Part shown: positions 1 through 5,252 of the stretch, in pieces | Layout: each line of letters opens with the position of its first letter | How positions within the stretch are numbered: position 1 is the first letter of the stretch | NCBI GenBank assembly: GCA_036566925.1 | Contig: DATCVI010000078.1 | Location: forward strand, 1-6,107 | Direction: 5' to 3' | DNA length: 6,107 bases | Origin: Stenotrophomonas_A sp036566925 | Lineage (GTDB): Bacteria > Pseudomonadota > Gammaproteobacteria > Xanthomonadales > Xanthomonadaceae | The notes under the pieces: model-generated | The model's input: only the letters and a program-made list of their open reading frames with translations | What the model was told of the DNA's origin: nothing | The model's database searches: none | Position numbers and translations under genes: made by a program

Positions 1-1715
1 GCACGTTCGCGCAGCTCGACCATCTTCAGATGACCGACTTTGTAGGAACACGCCTGTCCCGGCTGCACCAGGTAGCGGTAGACCTCGGTGCGCACTTCCG
101 GCACCGACATGCCGGTCTGGGCGTGCATGTAGTCGATCGCCTGCTCCGGCGTCCAGCGCTTGCGGTGCAGGCCGGTGTCCACGACCAGGCGCACCGAGCG
201 GAACAGCTCGGCGCGCAGCCGGCCGATGTCGCCCCAGGGATCGTCCTGGTAAAGCCCCATTTCGGCCGTTAGCTGTTCGGCATACAACGCCCAGCCTTCG
301 GTGAAAGCGCTCGGGTTGAGGCTGCGTCGCAACAGCGGCAGGTCCTTGAGGGTCTGCCCGATGGAGATCTGGAAATGATGGCCGGGCGAGCCTTCGTGAT
401 AGGTCAGCGTCGGCAGGCTCCAGCGCGTATTCGCTTCGCGGTTGCCGAGGTTGATGAAGAACAGGCCGCCACGCGAACCGTCCATGGCCGGGGGCAGGTA
501 ATAGGCGCCCGGGGCGGTGGCCTGCGATTCCACCGGCACCAGGCGCACTTCCAGCGGCTGGGTCGGCGGATGGCCGAAGTACTTCGGCACTTGCGGCGCC
601 AGCTTGTCCAGCGCGTGGCGGATATCGGCGACCACCTCGGCGCGACCGGCCTCGGTGTCGGCGTACTGGAAGCGCGCATCCTTGGTCAGCGCGGCCATGC
701 GTTCGCCGACGGTGCCCTTGCGCATTCCTTGTGCGCGCAACTTGATGTCCATTTCGCGCTGGATGCGCGCCACTTCGGACAGGCCCAGTTGGTGGATCTG
801 CTCGGCATCCAGGTCGGTGCTGGTGTTCCAGCGTAGCGCAGCGTCGTAGTAGGCATCGCCGCCGGGCAGCGCCCACACGCCGTGGTTGCCGGGATGGGTG
901 GCGATGGCCTGGTCCAGGCGCGCCAGCAGCCGCGCGTAACCGGGGTTGGTGTCGGTTCGCACGGCTTCCGTCGCCTGCGCCAGCAGTTCGTCTCGACGCG
1001 CCTGCGGCAACGCGGTCTTCGCCAGCTTGCCGCGCAGGGCGACAACCAGGCGGTTATCGGCCGGTGCAGGCGCGAGCAGGCTGCGGATCTGCGAGGCGGC
1101 GCCTTCGAGTGCGACCTGCGGTGGCAGCACGCCCTTGGCCGCTTGCAGGTCGAAATTCGCGCGCACCTGGTCGAGCTTGCCGGCGATGGCGTGCAGGCGC
1201 GAAATGTAGGCCAGGGCGCTGGCCTCATCGCGCACGGCGTGCTGGTTCTCCATGAACTGCGGCAGCGTCACCGGAATACTGAAAAGCTGGTCCACCGCAT
1301 AGGTCGTCGCGCCGGCGGGCAACCAGGCCGGTGCCCAGTCCGGGGCCATCAGGTCGATCTGTGCCTGGTAGAACCAATTGGCCAGGCCCAGGCTCCATCG
1401 GTCCTGGCCGGTGGGGGGTACTTGCTTGGCGCGCGCCTGCAGCGCGACCAGGTTGTCTTGCAGCAGCTTGCGCAGCACTTCGCGGCGCGCCAGTGAGACA
1501 TCGCTCAGCTGGCCGGAGAGGTCGATGCCATCGCCGGAGATGCCCAGGATCGTGCGCATTTCCGGGTCGCGCACGACCACTTGTTGGGTCTGGGCATCGA
1601 GCAGGGCGCCGAGCGTGGCCGGAGCCGGCTCTGTGGTGGTTGGCGCGGCGGCGCTCGAGATTGGAAGGGTGGCCGTGGCCAGGCAAGCGAGGAACAGCAA
1701 CGAACGAGGGTGCAT
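1..1715 (-). CDS. Exported DUF885 family protein, putative metallopeptidase (C-terminus cut by window edge)
   Basis: An uninterrupted minus-strand frame of 571 codons runs off the left edge without a stop. The ATG at 1715 is preceded by GGAG with 5 bases of spacing. Residues 1-24 form a Sec-type signal peptide (His-Pro-Arg, then a Leu/Ala-rich core, then SSAAA before Pro25), so the protein should act in the periplasm or outside. The body is mostly helical in character. The DUF885 (PF05960) signature HEGSPGHH lies at residues 440-447 and the second conserved block EGWALYAEQ begins at Glu473. By analogy with zinc peptidases, His440, His446 or His447 and Glu473 could bind a metal and Glu441 could act as general base. 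This role is inferred, since the substrate of most DUF885 proteins is unknown. Cys11 sits in a poor lipobox context (FLAC, very early), so a lipoprotein is unlikely. Family members I recall are about 590-610 residues, so only a few dozen residues are probably missing. It may have its own promoter, being 182 bases downstream of the preceding gene. Confidence 0.9.
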   Translation of the reverse strand, partial: MHPRSLLFLACLATATLPISSAAAPTTTEPAPATLGALLDAQTQQVVVRDPEMRTILGISGDGIDLSGQLSDVSLARREVLRKLLQDNLVALQARAKQVPPTGQDRWSLGLANWFYQAQIDLMAPDWAPAWLPAGATTYAVDQLFSIPVTLPQFMENQHAVRDEASALAYISRLHAIAGKLDQVRANFDLQAAKGVLPPQVALEGAASQIRSLLAPAPADNRLVVALRGKLAKTALPQARRDELLAQATEAVRTDTNPGYARLLARLDQAIATHPGNHGVWALPGGDAYYDAALRWNTSTDLDAEQIHQLGLSEVARIQREMDIKLRAQGMRKGTVGERMAALTKDARFQYADTEAGRAEVVADIRHALDKLAPQVPKYFGHPPTQPLEVRLVPVESQATAPGAYYLPPAMDGSRGGLFFINLGNREANTRWSLPTLTYHEGSPGHHFQISIGQTLKDLPLLRRSLNPSAFTEGWALYAEQLTAEMGLYQDDPWGDIGRLRAELFRSVRLVVDTGLHRKRWTPEQAIDYMHAQTGMSVPEVRTEVYRYLVQPGQACSYKVGHLKMVELRER

Positions 1716-1897
1716 CGGGGCTCCATATCCAAGTCGGTGAGTTCGCTTGGTGGTAGCCCCTTGCGGATGCAGTGACTCGGTGCCGCCCCCCAAGCGGCCG
1801 CCGGATTCCTCCAGCGGCGTCATCAGGGTGCGGATGATAACCGCGCAGTATCGCCAACCGCCCCATCTCATGGCATGGATGGGACGATTGATCGCGA
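1716..1897 (-). promoter_or_regulatory. Intergenic leader before the DUF885 gene
   Basis: These 182 bases separate two minus-strand genes and carry no credible coding frame of their own. Read on the minus strand they contain a weak hairpin CCCATC/GATGGG with a 10-base loop at about 1862-1883, an AT-richer patch TTATCAT around 1834-1840 that could serve as a -10 region, and the GGAG ribosome binding site close to 1715. No -35 element lies at a good distance from the TTATCAT patch, so a promoter here is only a suggestion from the gap size. Confidence 0.3.
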
Positions 1898-1900
1898 TCA
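1889..1900. repeat. 12-bp perfect palindrome TGATCGCGATCA over a stop codon
   Basis: TGATCGCGATCA equals its own reverse complement. Its last three bases on the plus strand are the complement of the TGA stop of the exported alpha/beta hydrolase. It has no loop, so it is more likely a DNA-level palindrome than an RNA hairpin. It may also be chance in GATC-rich sequence. Confidence 0.4.
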
Positions 1901-2707
1901 GTTCGCCCCGGCAGCCTTCTCGATCAGCTGGGCCACGGCATCAGGATGGGAAACCATCACCACGTGCGAGGCGCCCTTGATCTCTTCGGACGCCTTGGCC
2001 TGTGCGCGCTTGGCCATGAAGGCCAACGACGCCGGCGGGATGTTCAAATCCGCGCTGCCATAGATGAACCAGGCCGGGATCGTCTTCCACGCGGCCACCG
2101 TGCTCGCCTCGTTCAACGCGGCATCGGTAATCGGACGCTGGCCCACGGCCATCAGCCGGGCTTGCGGCACCGGCACGTCGGCGGCGAACTGCGCGCGGAA
2201 CTTGTCCTGCTGGATGTACAGGTCGTTGCCACCCTGTGCCAGCGCCACCGGCGGGGCGAGCGCCGGGCCCAGGGTGCTGCCCGGGAACTTGCCGGCCAGC
2301 TGGGCCGAGCTCTCGCCGACATCCGGTGCGAAGGCAGAGACGTACACCAGTGCCTTGACGTTGCTCAGGCCATCGGCGGCGGTGCTGATGACCGAGCCGC
2401 CGTAGGAGTGGCCTACCAGCACGACCGGGCCGGGAATGCTCTTGACCAGGGTCGCGACTTCAGCGGCGTCGCCCTTGACGCTGCGCAGTTCGTTCGGCGC
2501 GGCGACCACGTGGTAGCCCTTGGCCTGCAGTCGTTCGATCACCCCGTTCCAGCTGGAGGCATCGGCAAAGGCGCCATGCACCAGCACGACGGTCGGCTTG
2601 GTGGCGGCCGGCGGTGCGGCCATCGTCGTCAGCGGCAGGGAAAAGGCCATGCCCAGCAGGACCAGCTTGGCGAGAGTATGGGCAAAACGCTTTGAGGAGC
2701 GTGCCAT
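1898..2707 (-). CDS. Exported alpha/beta hydrolase with serine nucleophile (esterase-like)
   Basis: A 269-residue protein of the Abhydrolase_6 type. Residues 1-30 form a signal peptide: Arg/Lys-rich start, hydrophobic stretch LVLLGMAFSLPL, cleavage near MA-APP. The oxyanion-hole motif HGAFA is at 44-48. The nucleophile elbow GHSYGG puts the catalytic Ser at 101. The likely acid is Asp220 in YGSAD and the catalytic His is 248 in GASH. The order and spacing fit the fold. The N-terminal half resembles the methylesterase/hydroxynitrile-lyase-like branch (HGAFADASSW, then GHSYGGSVI), which would suggest ester cleavage, but the substrate cannot be read from sequence. I start at 2707 rather than the in-frame ATG at 2716: AAGGA (2716-2720) sits 8 bases before 2707, while it directly abuts the upstream ATG. 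It lies about 135 bases downstream of the epoxide-hydrolase-like gene on the same strand, with palindromic sequence between them. Confidence 0.9.
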   Translation of the reverse strand: MARSSKRFAHTLAKLVLLGMAFSLPLTTMAAPPAATKPTVVLVHGAFADASSWNGVIERLQAKGYHVVAAPNELRSVKGDAAEVATLVKSIPGPVVLVGHSYGGSVISTAADGLSNVKALVYVSAFAPDVGESSAQLAGKFPGSTLGPALAPPVALAQGGNDLYIQQDKFRAQFAADVPVPQARLMAVGQRPITDAALNEASTVAAWKTIPAWFIYGSADLNIPPASLAFMAKRAQAKASEEIKGASHVVMVSHPDAVAQLIEKAAGAN

Positions 2708-2715
2708 CGAGGACA

Positions 2716-2720
2716 TCCTT
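2716..2720 (-). promoter_or_regulatory. Ribosome binding site that decides the hydrolase start
   Basis: On the minus strand AAGGA ends at 2716 and is followed by 8 bases and then the ATG at 2707. The alternative ATG at 2716 overlaps the last A of this motif and so has no usable spacing. Choosing 2707 removes three residues (Met-Ser-Ser) and leaves an ordinary signal peptide start. Confidence 0.6.
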
Positions 2721-2760
2721 TAGTGGGGTGAAAGGGGAAAGTTCGGACGCCGTACGATCA

Positions 2761-2784
2761 AGCCGTGAGGCTGGCCGATCGGCC
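2761..2784. repeat. Two adjacent short palindromes in the gap between the two exported hydrolases
   Basis: AGCC-GTGA-GGCT at 2761-2772 is a 4-bp stem with a tetraloop. It is followed at once by GGCCGATCGGCC at 2773-2784, a perfect 12-bp palindrome. The last GGCC of the second is also the start of the larger hairpin at 2781-2807, so the two structures compete for those bases. Confidence 0.5.
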
Positions 2785-2807
2785 GCGCAATATTGCCATG
2801 CGCGGCC
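2781..2807 (-). terminator. 9-bp perfect stem-loop, possible terminator of the isochorismatase-like/epoxide hydrolase-like operon
   Basis: The arms GGCCGCGCA (2781-2789) and TGCGCGGCC (2799-2807) are exact reverse complements around the 9-base loop ATATTGCCA. The hairpin begins 35 bases past the TAA stop of the epoxide-hydrolase-like gene, where a terminator would be expected. There is no T-run after it on either strand, so it is not a canonical intrinsic terminator. It could instead slow transcription, protect the 3' end, or fold in the leader of the next gene. Confidence 0.45.
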
Positions 2808-2842
2808 CGCGAGTTGGCTGGGTCCCAGTACCCCTGGCGCAC

Positions 2843-3766
2843 TTACTTGTCGAGGAACGACACCAGCGCGGGAATCGTCTGCTCGGGCGCTTCTTCCATC
2901 AGCCAGTGGCCGGAGCCCTTGATGATGATGCCCTGGACATTCGTGTCCACCAGCCGGCCCTGGTCGATCAGGAACTGGCCGCCGGCCTTCTCGCCCGCCA
3001 GCACCAGCATCGGCATCTTCAGCGGGGTACGCGCGAAGCCGGCGAAGTCCTTGGCGTCCTGCTCGAAGTTGCGGAAGTACTCGAAGCCGGCGCGCATGCC
3101 GCCCGGCTGGGCGTACTGGGCGGCGTAGAACTGCCGGTCCGCCTCGGACACCGAATGGTTGCGATCGGCGGCGAAATCGTTCCAGAAGTGTTCGAAATAG
3201 ATGCGTTCGCGGCCATCGACCAGCTTGAGCGGCACCTCGCCGTAGAAGTGGAAGTGCCAGAGATCGCGCAGCAACCAGACCTTGGTCCAATCACCCACGC
3301 CCGGCAGGAATGCGTCCATCAACACCACGCTCTCGACCTGGTCGGGGTACTGGGCCGCATAGGCGTAGGCCACCATCAGGCCGATGTCATGGCCGACGAT
3401 CTTGACCTTGGGATAGCCCAGCGACTGCACGAGGGCATGGATGTCCTGGGCCAGGTTCTTCTTGTCGTAGCCACCTTGCGGCTTGGAGGAGCTGCCGGCA
3501 CCGCGCAGGTCCGGCGCGATCACGACGTGGTTTGCGGCCAGCTGCTTCATCAGTGGACGCCACATGTGGCTGGTTTCGGCGTAGCCATGCAGCAGCACGA
3601 CCGGGGTTCCGCTGCCATGGCCGGCCTGCAAATAGTGCAGGGTGACGCCATTGACCTCGGCCGTATGACTCTGGATGGGGTCGTTGGCCGCGTGGGCGGT
3701 GGAGACGGCAAGCAAGGCCAGCAGCGCGACGGCGGCGTGCTGGCAGGAACGGAGCAGGCTTTTCAT
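2843..3766 (-). CDS. Exported Cif-like epoxide hydrolase (alpha/beta hydrolase with Asp nucleophile)
   Basis: A 307-residue protein. Residues 1-26 are a clear signal peptide ending STAHA before AND, so it is exported. HGYAE (60-64) forms the oxyanion hole and DLRGAGSS follows at 86-93. The elbow GHDIG puts Asp127 as nucleophile, as in epoxide hydrolases and dehalogenases rather than esterases. Asp151 (LMDAFLPG) is the probable charge-relay acid and His287 (GSGHWLMEE) the base. From memory of Pseudomonas aeruginosa Cif, several blocks line up: HDIG, LWHFHFY against VWHFSFF, GRERIYFEHF against GKERFFLEHF, FEYFRNF against FEYYRAL, and GHWLMEE against GHWLPEE. On that alignment His171 and Tyr230 match the His/Tyr pair that Cif uses to hold the epoxide oxygen in place of the usual two tyrosines. 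Hydrolysis of an epoxide to a diol is therefore likely; the substrate is unknown. AGAGGA lies 6 bases before the ATG. The start overlaps the upstream stop as ATGA. A haloalkane or fluoroacetate dehalogenase is the main alternative. Confidence 0.9.
   Translation of the reverse strand: MKSLLRSCQHAAVALLALLAVSTAHAANDPIQSHTAEVNGVTLHYLQAGHGSGTPVVLLHGYAETSHMWRPLMKQLAANHVVIAPDLRGAGSSSKPQGGYDKKNLAQDIHALVQSLGYPKVKIVGHDIGLMVAYAYAAQYPDQVESVVLMDAFLPGVGDWTKVWLLRDLWHFHFYGEVPLKLVDGRERIYFEHFWNDFAADRNHSVSEADRQFYAAQYAQPGGMRAGFEYFRNFEQDAKDFAGFARTPLKMPMLVLAGEKAGGQFLIDQGRLVDTNVQGIIIKGSGHWLMEEAPEQTIPALVSFLDK
3763..3766 (-). other. ATGA stop/start overlap (translational coupling)
   Basis: The TGA of the isochorismatase-like gene (3763-3765) and the ATG of the epoxide-hydrolase-like gene (3764-3766) share two bases. 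The ribosome binding site of the downstream gene lies inside the last codons of the upstream one. Such overlaps usually mean one mRNA with coupled translation. Confidence 0.85.
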
Positions 3767-4419
3767 GGGGAGTCCTCTTGGGGATCGGTCGTGAAGGGCA
3801 CGCGCGCCAGGAACTCACGCGTGGTCAGCAAGGCATGGGCATAGGTGGGCCCGTTGATTTCGTGCGCGTAGAACATGGCGTCGTGGCTAAGCGCTGCGGT
3901 GGCATCGGTGACGAGGGTGACGTGGTAGCCCAGTTCGCTGGCATGGCGGGCAGTGGTTTCCACGCAAAGGTTGGCGATCAGCCCGACGATGACGACATGG
4001 CTGATGTGCTGTTGCTTGAGCAACAGGTCCAGGTCGGTGCCGACGAAGCCGTTGTTGCCCCAATGCTCGTTGGCCACGGTGTCGCCAGGCGCCGGGATGA
4101 AGTCCGCGTGCCATTGCCCACCCCAGCTGTTTTTCAGGAAAGCGTGTGCCTGCGCGGTCGCCTGCTGATAGGGCGTGGGGTGTTGCCAGCGTTCGAAGTC
4201 GCGCGGCGTGGCGCGGTGATGGGGGACGAAGAACAAGGGCCAGCGGGCGCAGCGGATGGCCTGGCGGATGCGCCGCAGATTCGGCAACAGATCCACCGCT
4301 TCGGCCACTTCGGCCAGGCGCGGCCAAAGCTTGCCGCCGGCAGCGAGCAGGTCGTTGTACGGGTCCACCAGCAGCAACGCGGTGTGCCCGGGTGGATAGA
4401 CCGGCCCCAATGAATCCAT
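3763..4419 (-). CDS. Isochorismatase-like cysteine hydrolase
   Basis: A 218-residue protein spanning the whole isochorismatase-like fold, without a signal peptide, so cytoplasmic. The N-terminal strand ALLLVDPYND carries the catalytic Asp19. The nucleophile Cys152 sits in VGLIANLCVETTARHA, and the usual VTLVTDATAA strand follows at 167-176. These enzymes hydrolyse small amides, carbamoyl groups or vinyl ethers through a Cys-Asp-Lys triad. Here the segment that normally carries the Lys, six residues before a conserved Phe, reads EHWGNNGF (118-125), so His119 or Glu118 occupies that place. I recall the same EHW-x(3)-GF-x-x-TDLDL pattern in related proteobacterial proteins, which points to a subfamily trait rather than damage. 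The substrate is unknown; a true EntB-type isochorismatase is unlikely, since no siderophore genes are nearby. GGAG lies 8 bases before the ATG. The stop overlaps the next gene's start. Confidence 0.9.
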   Translation of the reverse strand: MDSLGPVYPPGHTALLLVDPYNDLLAAGGKLWPRLAEVAEAVDLLPNLRRIRQAIRCARWPLFFVPHHRATPRDFERWQHPTPYQQATAQAHAFLKNSWGGQWHADFIPAPGDTVANEHWGNNGFVGTDLDLLLKQQHISHVVIVGLIANLCVETTARHASELGYHVTLVTDATAALSHDAMFYAHEINGPTYAHALLTTREFLARVPFTTDPQEDSP

Positions 4420-4596
4420 GGCAGCTTCTCCGGGCGCGCGTCGCTGCCGCCCACGACATCAGCTTCTGCCACGCGTTGAGGTTCGGCATCGCGGGGATTG
4501 GGTGCGCGCGCGTCCTCCATTTGGGGGATGGCCGGCAGGCCCCGGGTATGCGGTACATTGCAGCGCGTACGACCCAGGCGCCGCGCGGAGTGGGGC
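4420..4596. promoter_or_regulatory. Divergent intergenic region between the hydrolase operon and the response regulator
   Basis: These 177 bases must hold the promoters of both divergent genes unless one is read from further away. Toward the regulator, TACATT (4554-4559) and TATGCG (4547-4552) are weak -10 candidates. TTGGGG (4521-4526) is -35-like but its spacing is poor for both (27 and 20 bases). The octamer CAGCTTCT occurs twice, at 4422-4429 and 4460-4467, as a direct repeat 38 bases apart. No clear inverted-repeat operator for a NarL-type regulator is visible. Confidence 0.45.
4587..4590 (+). promoter_or_regulatory. Ribosome binding site of the response regulator
   Basis: GGAG followed by 6 bases precedes the ATG at 4597. 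This supports that start over an in-frame ATG about 100 bases upstream, whose extra residues are Arg/Gly-rich and unlike a receiver domain. Confidence 0.7.
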
Positions 4597-5220
4597 ATGA
4601 CCATCCGGATACTGACCATTGACGATCACCCGCTGGTACGGGAAGGCATCTGCGCCATGCTGGAGGTCGAGCCGGACCTGGCCGTGGTCGGCGAGGCCGG
4701 CGATGTCGACAGCGGCCTGGCGCAGTTCCGCAGCCTGCTGCCGGATGTCGTGTTGGTGGACCTGCAGATGCCAGGCTGCAACGGCATTGAATTCATCCGC
4801 AGGCTGCGCGATGAGTTTCCCGCGGCCAGGGTGGCAGTGCTGACGACCTATGGCGGCGATGGCAATGCGCGCGAGGCGATGGCGGCCGGGGCCCACGGTT
4901 ATCTGCTGAAAAGTTCACTGCGCGGCGAGTTGATCGACGCGCTGCGCACGATCGCGCAGGGCAAGCGCTGCGTGTCGGCGGCGGTGTCGCAGGAGATTTC
5001 CCGCCACATCGGCGAGGAAGCGCTGACCGCGCGCGAACTGACCATCCTCACCGCGCTGGCCCGCGGTTGGGAGAACAAGCGCATCGCCAACGAGATGGGC
5101 ATTTCGGCCGAAACCGTCAAGTCGCACCTGACCCGCATCTTCGAGAAGATCGATGCCAGCAATCGCACCGAGGCGTTCCAGATCGCGCTGCGCCGCGGCC
5201 TGGTGCGGCTCGACGAGTGA
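4597..5220 (+). CDS. NarL/FixJ-family two-component response regulator
   Basis: A 207-residue protein. The receiver domain covers about 3-120: acidic pair Asp9/Asp10 in TIDDHP, phospho-acceptor Asp55 in LVDLQMPG, Thr83/Thr84 in VLTTY, and the conserved Lys105 in YLLKSS. A LuxR-type helix-turn-helix covers about 142-200: LTARELTILTALARG, then NKRIANEMGISAETVKSHLTRIFEKI, with the recognition helix at about 170-184. All phosphorylation residues are present, so it should be activated by a histidine kinase and bind DNA as a dimer. No kinase gene is in the window. The Met start right before TIRILTIDDHP is the standard N-terminus for the family and has a good ribosome binding site. It is transcribed away from the isochorismatase-like/epoxide hydrolase-like operon and converges on the SDR gene 12 bases past its stop. 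The regulated genes are unknown; the divergent operon is a reasonable guess. Confidence 0.95.
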   Translation: MTIRILTIDDHPLVREGICAMLEVEPDLAVVGEAGDVDSGLAQFRSLLPDVVLVDLQMPGCNGIEFIRRLRDEFPAARVAVLTTYGGDGNAREAMAAGAHGYLLKSSLRGELIDALRTIAQGKRCVSAAVSQEISRHIGEEALTARELTILTALARGWENKRIANEMGISAETVKSHLTRIFEKIDASNRTEAFQIALRRGLVRLDE

Positions 5221-5224
5221 GTCT

Positions 5225-5252
5225 TGGTGCGCTCAGATCACCGAGCGCACCA
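5225..5252. terminator. 10-bp hairpin between convergent genes, possible bidirectional terminator
   Basis: TGGTGCGCTC (5225-5234) and GAGCGCACCA (5243-5252) are perfect reverse complements around the 8-base loop AGATCACC. The hairpin starts 4 bases after the response-regulator stop and covers the final codons and TGA of the convergent SDR gene. Neither side has a T-run, so it is not a textbook intrinsic terminator, but position and symmetry fit a shared transcription end. Confidence 0.55.

Noticed and set aside
1225..1866. A 213-codon minus-strand open frame overlapping the start of the DUF885 gene
   Set aside because: It is out of frame with the DUF885 protein, is Arg/Gly/Pro-rich and shows no motif.
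1946..2695. A 249-codon plus-strand open frame opposite the serine-type alpha/beta hydrolase
   Set aside because: Its composition is typical of an antisense shadow, and the opposite strand encodes a complete enzyme with signal peptide and catalytic triad.
2708..2716. Upstream ATG as the start of the serine-type hydrolase
   Set aside because: The only ribosome binding motif abuts this ATG with no spacing, while it is 8 bases from the ATG at 2707.
2460..3290. A 276-codon minus-strand open frame bridging the two exported hydrolase genes
   Set aside because: It overlaps both genes in another frame, is very Arg/Ala-rich and has no domain. The palindromic gap inside it is better explained as noncoding.
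2765..3844. A 359-codon plus-strand open frame opposite the epoxide-hydrolase-like gene
   Set aside because: It runs antisense to a gene with a full set of motifs, has no recognisable domain, and is His/Gly/Arg/Val-rich as antisense frames of GC-rich genes usually are.
3778..4413. A 211-codon plus-strand open frame opposite the isochorismatase-like gene
   Set aside because: No family resemblance; the minus strand encodes the conserved fold over the same span.
3763..4419. Reading the isochorismatase-like gene as part of siderophore biosynthesis
   Set aside because: No other siderophore genes are in view, and the EHW motif and length fit a different cysteine hydrolase subgroup.
4498..4596. 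N-terminal extension of the response regulator from an ATG about 100 bases upstream
   Set aside because: The extra residues are unlike any receiver domain, and the ATG at 4597 has a good ribosome binding site and the standard family N-terminus.
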